Source: a bacterium (GTDB lineage: Bacteria; Bacteroidota; Ignavibacteria; Kapaibacteriales; Kapaibacteriaceae). From it: a stretch of 42,903 bases of DNA. The stretch is taken from contig JANJTN010000076.1 in NCBI GenBank assembly GCA_024711065.1, positions 1 to 42,903 on the forward strand, given 5' to 3'. The notes beneath the pieces are model-generated. The model saw nothing but the letters and a program-made list of their open reading frames with translations, did not search any database and had not been told where the DNA came from. The position numbers and the translations under genes were made by a program. This document shows positions 1 through 7,943 of this stretch, piece by piece; position 1 is the stretch's first letter; each line of letters opens with the position of its first letter.

Positions 1-759
1 GCCAAGGGAACGTCCACGGATCTGCTGAACCTGTCGAAGCACGAGATGTTGCCGTACCGGTCCGAGATCCAGATGATCTTTCAGGATCCATACTCGTCGC
101 TGAACTCCCGCTTGTCTGTGCGTCAGATCGTTGGCGAGCCCCTTAGCATTCATCATCCCGAGATGTCCAAGAAGGAGATCGATGATCGGGTGCTGTGGCT
201 GTTGGACAAGGTCGGTCTGCAACCCGAGTATGCCGGACGCTTCCCGCATGAATTCTCCGGCGGACAGCGACAGAGGATCGGGATCGCCCGTGCGCTGGCT
301 ACGAACCCGGCACTGATCGTGTGCGACGAGCCGGTGTCGGCTCTGGACGTGTCGGTGCAGGCACAGGTGATCAACCTGATGGACGACCTGCGCAACGAGT
401 TCGGCATCTCGTACCTGTTCATCGCCCACGACCTGTCCGTGGTCTATCACATTTCGCAGCGCATTGCGGTGATGTACCTCGGGAACATCGTGGAGCTCGG
501 CACCGCCGATCAGGTGTATTTCAACCCGACGCATCCGTACTCCAAGGCCTTGATCTCGGCCGTGCCGGAACCGGATCCGGCTGCCAAACACAAGCAGCGC
601 ATCGTTCTGCAGGGCGACATTCCGACGCCGTTGAGCAAACCCTCCGGCTGCGGCTTCCGAACCCGGTGTCCGATCGCCCGCCCGGAATGTGCTTCGCTTA
701 CGCCAAAGCTCGAGGTCAAGAGCAGCGGGGCTGCGGTCGCATGTCCATTCGTAGAGTAA
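1..759 (+). CDS. Oligopeptide/dipeptide ABC transporter ATP-binding protein, C-terminal part
   Basis: This is the 3' part of an OppF/DppF-type ATPase that powers peptide import at the inner membrane. The frame is open from base 1, so the N-terminus and Walker A lie outside the window. Visible in order: the Q-loop (MIFQDPYSSLNSR), the ABC signature (SGGQRQRIGIARAL), Walker B (LIVCDEPVSALDV) and the H-loop (FIAHDLSVV). The C-terminal oligo_HPY extension follows, with the two-cysteine motif GCGFRTRCPIARPEC typical of peptide/nickel transporters. The gene overlaps the next start by 19 bp, so the two are probably co-transcribed. The family is certain; substrate choice between di- and oligopeptides cannot be told from this part. 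Confidence 0.93.
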   Translation, partial: AKGTSTDLLNLSKHEMLPYRSEIQMIFQDPYSSLNSRLSVRQIVGEPLSIHHPEMSKKEIDDRVLWLLDKVGLQPEYAGRFPHEFSGGQRQRIGIARALATNPALIVCDEPVSALDVSVQAQVINLMDDLRNEFGISYLFIAHDLSVVYHISQRIAVMYLGNIVELGTADQVYFNPTHPYSKALISAVPEPDPAAKHKQRIVLQGDIPTPLSKPSGCGFRTRCPIARPECASLTPKLEVKSSGAAVACPFVE

Positions 760-2126
760 CGATCCGGATCGCAGCAGCGGTTGGTGCCGTCGCACTTGCC
801 CTATTGTTGGCAAACGAGGTAGCAACAGCACAGCCGCAGCCGTTTCCTTCGGGTGCGGACCGACGATTTCTACAGGACTATGGCGCCACGCGAGACGTGT
901 ACGACCTGATAGGACTACGCTCTGAAGCAGAGGACTCTGCACTCAAGGCGGAGCTGGCGGACAGCACGTCTACCAGGACGCCGCCCATGTCCTTGATCCT
1001 GATCCCGGTGATCGCGGCCAATCCGAACAACGGCCTCATTCTTGGCGTCGGAGGTCAGGCCGGATACTATCTGGGCAATCGGCAGGACACGCGTGTGTCG
1101 ACCACCCAGGGATCAGCTACGATCACCACCAAGGATCAGCTGATCATCAGTACGCAGACCACGGCGGCTACGTCGAATAACGACATGTTCGTGAACACGG
1201 ACTGGCGATACTACGTGTTCTCACAGTCCACCTACGGCCTGGGAACCAGTGCTCCGGAGGGATCGCCGTTGTCGGGCGGATGGAACATCGGTGGGATCCC
1301 CACCGAACCCATGCCGGGGGAACAGCCGATGACGTTCCGGTATCTGCGGCTGCACCAGAATCTGCTCTTCGAAGTGGCTTCGCCGTTCTACGTTGGCCTG
1401 GGATTCATGTATGACCGGCATTTTCGCATCGTAGATACCTCAGGACTGTTCACGGATTCTCTCATCCGGCCCACGTCGCATCAAGCCTATAGCCGATACT
1501 ATGGCTTCGACAGTTCCGCCTACACCTTGGCGGGTTTTGCGCTCGAACTCAGCTATGATGGACGCGACAGTCCGATCTCGGCGTTTCATGGGCAGTATGC
1601 GCGCCTTGGCTACCGCGAAAATCGTACCTGGCTTGGATCCGACCAGTCGTCTGGAATTCTCTGGGCAGAATACCGCGGATTCTATCCGCTGGACATCCTG
1701 TTCCCAAGACATCTGCTGGCCTTCTGGTCGTTCTACCACGGCGTTGTGCACGGCAACGTGCCGTACCTGGACCTACCGGCGATCGGTTACGATTTCAGTG
1801 GCCGCTCCGGGCGGGGATACCTCCAGGGACGCTTCCGTGGTCCTCAGCTGTTCTACCTTGAAACAGAGTACCGTTTTCCGATCTCCGAAGATGGACTGCT
1901 TGGAGGTGTGATCTTTGGTAGCCTCACATCGGCGTCTCGACCTGCGGTGGTCATTGATGGTCAGACCGTGGCCGGAGAAGACCTGATGTTCCGCATTCGC
2001 CCTGCGGCGGGTATCGGCCTGCGCCTGATGGCACAGAAGTATTCCCGCACCAGTCTGAATGTGGATATTGGCTGGAGTGATGACCGTCAGCCGGCGATCT
2101 ACTTCAGCGTCGGCGAAGCGTTCTAA
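741..2126 (+). CDS. BamA/TamA-like outer-membrane beta-barrel protein
   Basis: 461 aa. The start at 741 was chosen because it gives a clear signal peptide (basic MSIRRVTIRI, then an Ala/Leu-rich core ending ATAQ); longer forms in this frame only read through the ABC gene. The mature part has alternating aromatic and polar strands, a GRGYLQGRFRG segment resembling the conserved RGY loop of the surface-antigen (Omp85/D15) barrel, and a C-terminal Phe as expected for barrel insertion. No POTRA domains are recognisable, so it looks like a barrel-only member. It overlaps the upstream ATPase by 19 bp and is followed after 85 bp by a TonB-C protein. The cargo is unknown, and the barrel call rests on pattern rather than strong motifs. 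Confidence 0.7.
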   Translation: MSIRRVTIRIAAAVGAVALALLLANEVATAQPQPFPSGADRRFLQDYGATRDVYDLIGLRSEAEDSALKAELADSTSTRTPPMSLILIPVIAANPNNGLILGVGGQAGYYLGNRQDTRVSTTQGSATITTKDQLIISTQTTAATSNNDMFVNTDWRYYVFSQSTYGLGTSAPEGSPLSGGWNIGGIPTEPMPGEQPMTFRYLRLHQNLLFEVASPFYVGLGFMYDRHFRIVDTSGLFTDSLIRPTSHQAYSRYYGFDSSAYTLAGFALELSYDGRDSPISAFHGQYARLGYRENRTWLGSDQSSGILWAEYRGFYPLDILFPRHLLAFWSFYHGVVHGNVPYLDLPAIGYDFSGRSGRGYLQGRFRGPQLFYLETEYRFPISEDGLLGGVIFGSLTSASRPAVVIDGQTVAGEDLMFRIRPAAGIGLRLMAQKYSRTSLNVDIGWSDDRQPAIYFSVGEAF

Positions 2127-2211
2127 CTCATATCCGGTTCTTCGCCGTAACCAAAACAGCAGATCGGCTGTCGATGCGCCAGTTCTCACCATGTGTTACA
2201 AAAGGGTTGTC

Positions 2212-2829
2212 ATGCTACAGTACTCGGTCAGCATTGTTGTAGCGGTATTCCTGCTGGCCACTGGGCTGGGACATTCTCAGACCCACGTGGCACTGATCCC
2301 GATTCCGGTAGGGGGCTCGCCATCCTTGGACACGTTGGTCCATCCGATGTCGAACATGCCGCAGCACGTGCGGCCCGAAATGGGGGCGACCCTGATCCCA
2401 TTGAGCGAGATCGGTCGTCTACCGCAGCAGTTCGTAGAAGGACGTTCCGTGATCCTGTTCAGCGAAGCGGTGGCCACACCGACACCGATCTGGAATCTGA
2501 TGCTCACGGGAGCACCGATGAACGTGAACGGCGAGGACGAGATGTTGCCCGTGGAGCGGCAGCCGGAAATGGATCTGGAACGCTTCAAGGCCATGATCAA
2601 CTATCCTCCGGAAGCCAAGGCGCAAGGCATCTCCGGCAAGGTGATCGTGAGCGCGCGGATCGGTGCGAGCGGTCAGACCGAAGCCGTGCAGATCGCCTCC
2701 AGCGACCATCCCATGCTGAATGCAGCGGCGGCCATGGCCGTGTTGATGACGCCGTTCACGCCGGCCCTGGCCGATGGCCAACCCATCGCCACATTCGTGC
2801 GCGTTCCGGTCCAGTTCAGACTCGATTGA
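2212..2829 (+). CDS. TonB C-terminal-domain protein, exported
   Basis: 205 aa. The start at 2212 gives a signal peptide (MLQYSVSIVVAVFLL, ending near GHSQ), and AAGGG lies a suitable distance upstream. An alternative in-frame ATG is at 2191. The C-terminal ~80 residues are a TonB_C domain: a YPPEAKAQGISGKVIV strand, then variation around ALP-type contacts and a final VPVQFRLD strand. There is no TonB-like transmembrane anchor plus Pro-rich spacer, so it is more likely a periplasmic or lipobox-free TonB-C protein than the energy-transducing TonB itself. Only 2 bp separate it from the next gene, so the two are probably one operon. Confidence 0.8.
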   Translation: MLQYSVSIVVAVFLLATGLGHSQTHVALIPIPVGGSPSLDTLVHPMSNMPQHVRPEMGATLIPLSEIGRLPQQFVEGRSVILFSEAVATPTPIWNLMLTGAPMNVNGEDEMLPVERQPEMDLERFKAMINYPPEAKAQGISGKVIVSARIGASGQTEAVQIASSDHPMLNAAAAMAVLMTPFTPALADGQPIATFVRVPVQFRLD

Positions 2830-2831
2830 CC

Positions 2832-3734
2832 GTGAGGGTCTTCTACTCCGACCACTACACGATCGATCTGCCGGAGGGACACCGGTTCCCGATGGCCAAG
2901 TACCGGATGCTTCGCGAAGCTCTCGTTGATCGGGACATCGTTGGTGCACACGAGCTGTTCGATCCCGGCCTTGCCTCTGTGGAGGAGGTGCTACGGGCAC
3001 ACACTGAACGATATGTGCACGGTGTTGTGAACGGAACGCTGGATCCGCTGGAGATCCGCCGGATCGGATTTCCCTGGAGTCCATCACTCGTGACACGCTC
3101 GCTGGCCACCGTGAGTGGATGCCTGAACGCCACGGAGGCTGCCCTGATCGATGGTATCTCCGGCAATCTCGCAGGGGGCACGCACCATGCGATGCGCGAT
3201 GCCGGCGAAGGCTACTGCGTGTTCAACGACGTCGCCATCAGCACGCTCAAGGTTCTCGCTGATGGACGCGTGCGTTCCGTAGCGATCATCGACCTGGATG
3301 TGCACCAGGGCAACGGGAACTCCGAGATCCTGGGTGAACGTCCAGATGTGACCATCTTCTCGATGCACGGCGAGCGGAACTATCCATTCCGCAAGGTACC
3401 GTCTACAATCGACATCGACCTCCCCGATGGTACGACCGACGCCGCCTACCTTGATGTGTTGCAGACCTACCTCCCTCAGGTGCTCGACCGCATGCCCGAC
3501 CTGGTGTTCTACATCGCCGGAGTCGATCCGCTTGTGCATGATGCCCTAGGTCGGTTGCATCTCACCTTTGACGGCTTAGCCGAGCGAGATCGCTTGGTGC
3601 TCCAGGGATGCCGCGACCGAGGTATCCCCGTGATGGTCGCGCTGGGAGGGGGCTATGCACGACCGATCGAGCTGACCGTCGAAGCTCAGTGCAACCTCTA
3701 TCGCATGATCCGCCAGACGTTCCCGGATCGCTAG
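2832..3734 (+). CDS. Histone-deacetylase-family (AcuC-like) zinc hydrolase
   Basis: 300 aa from a GTG start 2 bp after the TonB-C stop; the ORF extends further upstream but only in shadow of that gene. The arginase/deacetylase fold motifs are intact: catalytic His pair in GGTHHA (H118, H119), zinc ligands in DLDVHQGNG (D156, H158) and GVDPL (D232), and the catalytic Tyr in GGGYA (Y275). Family members deacetylate acetyl-lysine (AcuC on acetyl-CoA synthetase) or small acetylated amines; the substrate here is not determined. The start YSDHYTIDLPEGHRFPMAKY matches the short bacterial class-IV-like group. It is convergent with the TraB gene and the stop codons overlap by 3-4 nt. Confidence 0.9.
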   Translation: MRVFYSDHYTIDLPEGHRFPMAKYRMLREALVDRDIVGAHELFDPGLASVEEVLRAHTERYVHGVVNGTLDPLEIRRIGFPWSPSLVTRSLATVSGCLNATEAALIDGISGNLAGGTHHAMRDAGEGYCVFNDVAISTLKVLADGRVRSVAIIDLDVHQGNGNSEILGERPDVTIFSMHGERNYPFRKVPSTIDIDLPDGTTDAAYLDVLQTYLPQVLDRMPDLVFYIAGVDPLVHDALGRLHLTFDGLAERDRLVLQGCRDRGIPVMVALGGGYARPIELTVEAQCNLYRMIRQTFPDR

Positions 3735-4639
3735 CGCTCTTCGCCCGGATCTCCGGCAGGCACAGCAAGCCATTGGATGCGCCTGCCACCCAACACCGGC
3801 CGCACCTGATAGCCCTCTCTGCGCAGCGCAGAGACCAGGCCCTGTTCGCCGGCAAGATGTGCTGCACCAACGGCAATGAAGGTGTTGCCGCGCCGAAGCG
3901 GCTCGTGCAGTCGGCGTACCATCTGCACATTGCGATCGTCGTTCAAGCGTTGCATGAACGACTCCACGGCCGAAAGGGAGTCCACCAGTCGTGCGATCGC
4001 CGGTACATCCTCTTCGGCATAGGCACGGATCAGCTCGAACATCACCGAATCCTCGGACTCCGGTTCCCGGATCGCTTCGAGCAATAGTCGTGCGGGCATG
4101 GAATCCAGAACGGCGATCTGCTCATCCAAGCGCTCGAGCCCGTACCGGCTCAGTCCGCCGCTGCCGGCACGTTCCCACAGAAACTGGTCGATCGACATAG
4201 GAGCCGTGGCCTCTGTGCCATCCATCATCATCATCCCAAGAATGGCGGCCGGCTTCATACGTTCGGCCATGGCTGCCATAGGGCCCAGACGCTCACGGAG
4301 AGCCGCTCTGATCTCCTCGACTTCGTCAGCCGTGAAATAGGAGGCCAGCGTCGTTCCCTTCGGAAGCATCATCTTGAGGGCCAGCAGGGGAGAGGCCGCA
4401 GAGTCCAGATCCAGCTCGCCAAAGAAGGTCGTGGAGGCATCAAGCAGCTGCAAAACCGTATCGCGCTGACGGAACACCGTGCTATCGGGCAGGTGAATGG
4501 TTCCGAAGAGGTGGCTGACGCCGCCGTTGGGGGACTCGATGCGCCACAGCAAGGTGTGTTCCTCGGTGCTGTTGGATCGGGCCGACACGCACTGAATGGC
4601 CGTCAGGATCGTTAGGAGGTATTTTGCAGTTCTGTTCAT
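3731..4639 (-). CDS. TraB/GumN (TIKI-like) family protein, exported
   Basis: 302 aa. The start at 4639 gives a signal-type N-terminus (MNRTAKYLLTILTAIQCVSA); the frame stays open upstream to 5668 only as antisense of the TPR gene. Family signatures are present: LFGTIHLPDS near the N-terminus (the GTxH motif), acidic ELDLD, and VGAAHLAGEQGL near the C-terminus. Characterised relatives (TIKI, PrgY) are thought to be metalloproteases, but the bacterial GumN group has no settled function. It is divergent from the TPR gene across only 36 bp, so the two promoters must overlap. Confidence 0.85.
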   Translation of the reverse strand: MNRTAKYLLTILTAIQCVSARSNSTEEHTLLWRIESPNGGVSHLFGTIHLPDSTVFRQRDTVLQLLDASTTFFGELDLDSAASPLLALKMMLPKGTTLASYFTADEVEEIRAALRERLGPMAAMAERMKPAAILGMMMMDGTEATAPMSIDQFLWERAGSGGLSRYGLERLDEQIAVLDSMPARLLLEAIREPESEDSVMFELIRAYAEEDVPAIARLVDSLSAVESFMQRLNDDRNVQMVRRLHEPLRRGNTFIAVGAAHLAGEQGLVSALRREGYQVRPVLGGRRIQWLAVPAGDPGEER

Positions 4640-4675
4640 TCGGCAATCAACGAAATCGTGAACAAAGAAGTGTCC

Positions 4676-5779
4676 ATGAAGATCCTGTCCGCCCTGTCTA
4701 CGCCGTTGCTGTTGCTGTTGCCGATCGAGCTGACGGCGCAGGTCGATACCGCACAGGTCCAGAAGGATGTCCGCGCAGCGGTCGACTTTATGGACCGCCG
4801 CCTGCCCGATCAGGCCATTGCCGCCTGGGACCGAGTCATCGCCGCGATCCCGGACTTTACTCCGTACCGCTACGAACGGGCGGTCTGCCTGGTGATGGCC
4901 GAGCGGTATCAGGATGCCGTGGACGTTCTCACGCCCATCTATCAGGACACCACGCTGTTCGACCGGGGATATCAGTTGCTGGGGAACTGCTATGACTATC
5001 TCGAGGACACCGCCGCCTCGCGTCGGGTATACGAGGCGGGCCTTGAGGCCTGGCCGGGCTCCGGACGTCTGCACTACGAACTCGGGGCGGCTGCATTTCT
5101 TCGTCGAGACGTACCAACAGCTCTGCAGTGGTGGGTAAAGGGCACAAAGGTCGAACCCCGCTTTGCCACCAACTATTACTGGATCTGCAAGGGGCTTGCC
5201 GCTACACCGGACAAACTCTGGGCCGTGCTCTATGGCGAGGCCTTCGTGAACCTGGAAACCAACACGGAGCGCACCAAGGAGATCTCGTCGTTGTTGTTCA
5301 CCACCTGGAACAAGGCGATCAGTCTGGGACATCCGGACGATCCCATCAATTTCTGCAGCGAAGCCACGCTCAACGAGCCGTCGCCCTACGGTCCGGCCAC
5401 CATGAACTTCGCCACGGCGTTCGAGTTCACCGTGGCAACGTCCAGCCAGCCCCTTATCCCCGAAGCCGGCATCAGGCAGCGCCTCTCGATCAAAGAACTC
5501 GTAGACCTGCGGGTGACCTTTATCCGCGGATGGATCTCGGCCGGTTACCTGAAGGCCTATCCGAACGACCTGCTCAGCTACCATGCCAAGCTGCTCGAGG
5601 ACGGGTGGCTGGATGAATACTTCTGGTGGTTGTACAGCTACGGCGATATCGGGGAGCTGTCCGATCACTATCGGGAAAAGACCCTGCGATATGACACGTT
5701 TCTGGCCTACCTGGGAACTACACCGGGCCTGGACACCTCGCGCCCCCTTTGCCTGGGTATCGGTTGCACCAAGCCGTGA
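4676..5779 (+). CDS. Exported tetratricopeptide-repeat protein
   Basis: 367 aa. The ATG at 4676 gives a clean signal peptide (MKILSALSTPLLLLLPIELTAQ); an in-frame GTG at 4658 would add six residues. About residues 25-170 hold three to four degenerate TPR units, for example around DQAIAAWDRV, YQDAVDVLTPIY and ASRRVYEAGLEAWP, spaced at about 34-36 residues. The C-terminal half is rich in Trp and Tyr and matches nothing I recognise. TPR proteins mostly act as scaffolds, so no specific role is proposed. It is divergent from the TraB gene and is followed by the secG promoter with a 15 bp gap. Confidence 0.75.
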   Translation: MKILSALSTPLLLLLPIELTAQVDTAQVQKDVRAAVDFMDRRLPDQAIAAWDRVIAAIPDFTPYRYERAVCLVMAERYQDAVDVLTPIYQDTTLFDRGYQLLGNCYDYLEDTAASRRVYEAGLEAWPGSGRLHYELGAAAFLRRDVPTALQWWVKGTKVEPRFATNYYWICKGLAATPDKLWAVLYGEAFVNLETNTERTKEISSLLFTTWNKAISLGHPDDPINFCSEATLNEPSPYGPATMNFATAFEFTVATSSQPLIPEAGIRQRLSIKELVDLRVTFIRGWISAGYLKAYPNDLLSYHAKLLEDGWLDEYFWWLYSYGDIGELSDHYREKTLRYDTFLAYLGTTPGLDTSRPLCLGIGCTKP

Positions 5780-5786
5780 TCTGCCG

Positions 5787-5794
5787 TATCTTTG
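5787..5794 (+). promoter_or_regulatory. -7 box TATCTTTG before secG
   Basis: An exact match to the Bacteroidota -7 consensus TAnnTTTG. A TTG at 5764-5766, 20 nt upstream, could be the -33 element. The box abuts the ATG at 5795 and lies 6 nt before the ATG at 5801, so transcription would start at or near the start codon. Confidence 0.65.
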
Positions 5795-6172
5795 ATGTCT
5801 ATGGAAACTCTACTGATTCTTTTGAGCGTTTTCGCCTCGATCCTGTTGATCCTGGTGATCTTGATCCAACCCGGCAAAGCCGAGATGATCTCCGGCATGG
5901 GTGGCCTGGGTGGTCAGGCAATGAACCTGTTCGGCGTGCGACAATCGCGCAACGTGCTGCAGAACATGACGATGGGCCTGTTGGCCGCGATCATGCTGAT
6001 GGCCGTGGTGGTGAACAAGGTCTTCCTGTCTGACGGAACAACGGGTGAACGCGCGCCGGTAACACAGGGGCAGGAACTTCCGACGGCTCCGCTGCCGACG
6101 GGAACGCCCAGTCCGGCTCCGCAGGCCGCACCCACGAATCAGCCGCCGGCAGCGCAACCGCAAGGGAACTGA
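5795..6172 (+). CDS. secG: Preprotein translocase subunit SecG
   Basis: 125 aa from the ATG at 5795; the ATG at 5801 (METLLILLSVF) is an equally good start given the promoter position. SecG is the small accessory subunit of the SecYEG channel. It shows the usual two TM segments: the first around LLILLSVFASILLILVILIQ with the conserved IQPGKAEM motif, a Gly-rich loop (GMGGLGGQAMNLFG), and the second around MGLLAAIMLMAVVVNKVFL. The C-terminal ~45 residues are a Pro/Gln/Ala-rich tail, longer than in E. coli SecG but common in other phyla. A strong terminator follows, so this is a single-gene unit. Confidence 0.93.
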   Translation: MSMETLLILLSVFASILLILVILIQPGKAEMISGMGGLGGQAMNLFGVRQSRNVLQNMTMGLLAAIMLMAVVVNKVFLSDGTTGERAPVTQGQELPTAPLPTGTPSPAPQAAPTNQPPAAQPQGN

Positions 6173-6195
6173 CGCCGACACGAACGAAAGCCCTC

Positions 6196-6219
6196 AGGCG
6201 TCCCTCGGGACGCCTTTTT
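6196..6219 (+). terminator. Rho-independent terminator after secG
   Basis: A perfect 8-bp stem AGGCGTCC / GGACGCCT with a 4-nt CTCG loop, followed directly by TTTTT. It lies 24 bp after the secG stop and separates secG from the carboxyltransferase gene. Confidence 0.92.
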
Positions 6220-6248
6220 CGTATCCGATCAATTATTGACCTCACGCC

Positions 6249-7913
6249 ATGGCCACCATCATCGGTACGTCGATCTCCCGAGACCTCACGTTCGAGGCTA
6301 ATGCCGACGCGAACCAGCAGGTGATGCGCAAACTCGACGGTGTGGGAGACCGGATACGCCTGGGAGGCGGCAAGCGGGCCATCGAACGCCACAAGGCCAA
6401 AGGCAAACTCACGGCACGGGAGCGCATCGAGCAGTTGATCGATGCCGATTCCACGTTCCTCGAGATCGGTCTGTTCACGGCCGAGGGAATGTATGAGCCG
6501 GAAGGCGGAGCTCCATCGGCCGGTGTGGTCTGCGGGATCGGACTGATCCACGACCGTGAGTGCATGATCGTAGCCAACGACGCCACCGTTAAGGCCGGCG
6601 CGTGGTTCCCGATGACGGCCAAGAAGAACATGCGGGCCCAGGAGATCGCGATCGAGAATCACCTTCCGATCATCTATCTGGTAGACTCTGCCGGCGTGTA
6701 TCTGCCGATGCAGGACGAGATCTTTCCGGACAAGGAGCACTTCGGACGACAGTTCCGCAACAACGCCGTGATGAGCGCCATGGGGATCCCTCAGATCGCG
6801 GCGATCATGGGACCGTGTGTGGCCGGTGGTGCCTATCTGCCCATCATGAGCGACGAAGCCCTGATCGTGAACGGCACCGGATCGGTCTTCCTGGCCGGCC
6901 CGGCACTGGTTGAAGCCGCCATTGGTGAACGCACCGAGATCGAACCCCTTGGCGGTGCCACGATGCACAGCACGGTGAGCGGCGTGGTGGATTACAAGGT
7001 CGACAGCGACGAAGAGGCCCTTGCCACGATCCGCTCCCTGGTCGACAAGTTCGCACCGAGCAAGGGACGCAAGCAGCTCTTCTCGCGGACGGAATCGCGT
7101 GCTCCGTTGTATGACGAAGAAGAGCTCTGGGGCATCATGCCCGCCGAGCGGTCCAAACCCTACAACACCCGCGAAGTGCTCGCACGGTTGCTCGATGCGT
7201 CAGAGTTTGACGAATACAAGGCCGGCTATGGTGGTACGATCATCTGCGGATACGGCCGGATCGACGGTTGGGCCGTGGGCATCGTGGCCAACAATCGCGA
7301 GATCGTCCGCAGCGGCAAGGGCGAAATGCAGGTCGGTGGCGTGATCTACTCCGACTCAGCCGACAAGGCAGCACGGTTCATACTGAACTGCAATCAGCGG
7401 GGCATCCCCCTGGTGTTCCTGCAGGATGTGACCGGCTTTATGGTGGGCACCCGATCCGAACAGGGAGGCATCATCAAGGACGGCGCCAAGATGGTCAATG
7501 CCGTGGCCAACAGCGTGGTACCCAAGTTCACGATCATCATGGGGAACTCGTACGGCGCCGGCAACTATGCCATGTGTGGAAAGGCCTACGACCCACGTTT
7601 CATCTTTGCCTGGCCAACGGCGCAGATCGCCGTGATGGGCGGAGCCCAGGCCGCCAAGACGCTGCTCACCATCAAGATCGCCCAGCTTGAGAAACAGGGT
7701 GAGACCATCTCCGAGGACCGACAAAAGGAGATGCTCGCCGAGATCCAGAAGCGGTACGACGACACCACAACGCCAATGCATGCGGCTTCACGGCTGTGGG
7801 TGGATGGCATCATCGCCCCAACCGAGACGCGAGCGGTGATCTCCCGTGGCATTGCCGTAGCCAGCCATCAGGGCGCCCTGCCCGAGTTCAAGACCGGCGT
7901 CTTCCAGGTCTGA
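6249..7913 (+). CDS. Acyl-CoA carboxylase carboxyltransferase (beta) subunit, methylcrotonyl-CoA carboxylase-like
   Basis: 554 aa, full length for the family. It transfers the carboxyl group from biotin to an acyl-CoA. Residues near 110-190 carry motifs that fit the methylcrotonyl-CoA group better than propionyl-CoA: GAWFPMTAKKNMRAQEIA, LVDSAGVYLPMQDEIFPD, HFGRQF and CVAGGAYLPIMSDEA. The C-terminal half has FLQDVTGFMVGTRSE, the expected second crotonase-fold site, and GNSYGAGNYAMCGKAYDPRF. No biotin carboxylase or biotin carrier gene is adjacent, so the partner subunit must be encoded elsewhere. That also leaves the exact substrate open (methylcrotonyl-, geranyl- or other acyl-CoA). Confidence 0.9.
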   Translation: MATIIGTSISRDLTFEANADANQQVMRKLDGVGDRIRLGGGKRAIERHKAKGKLTARERIEQLIDADSTFLEIGLFTAEGMYEPEGGAPSAGVVCGIGLIHDRECMIVANDATVKAGAWFPMTAKKNMRAQEIAIENHLPIIYLVDSAGVYLPMQDEIFPDKEHFGRQFRNNAVMSAMGIPQIAAIMGPCVAGGAYLPIMSDEALIVNGTGSVFLAGPALVEAAIGERTEIEPLGGATMHSTVSGVVDYKVDSDEEALATIRSLVDKFAPSKGRKQLFSRTESRAPLYDEEELWGIMPAERSKPYNTREVLARLLDASEFDEYKAGYGGTIICGYGRIDGWAVGIVANNREIVRSGKGEMQVGGVIYSDSADKAARFILNCNQRGIPLVFLQDVTGFMVGTRSEQGGIIKDGAKMVNAVANSVVPKFTIIMGNSYGAGNYAMCGKAYDPRFIFAWPTAQIAVMGGAQAAKTLLTIKIAQLEKQGETISEDRQKEMLAEIQKRYDDTTTPMHAASRLWVDGIIAPTETRAVISRGIAVASHQGALPEFKTGVFQV

Positions 7914-7932
7914 CCATCGGGCACCCTTGCCG

Positions 7933-7939
7933 TACATTG
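7933..7939 (+). promoter_or_regulatory. Possible -7 box TACATTG before the FAD/Fe-S dehydrogenase
   Basis: CCGTACATTGA is one base short of TAnnTTTG and lies 4 nt before the ATG at 7944. It resembles the CCGTA(T/G)nTT element seen before other genes in this window. Confidence 0.4.
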
Positions 7940-7943
7940 AGTC

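Noticed and set aside
321-740. Upstream extension of the barrel-protein frame
   Set aside because: It is a shadow of the ABC ATPase gene; the signal peptide starts at 741.
4640-5668. N-terminal extension of the TraB/GumN frame
   Set aside because: It is antisense to the TPR gene; a signal peptide and family start place the true N-terminus at 4639.
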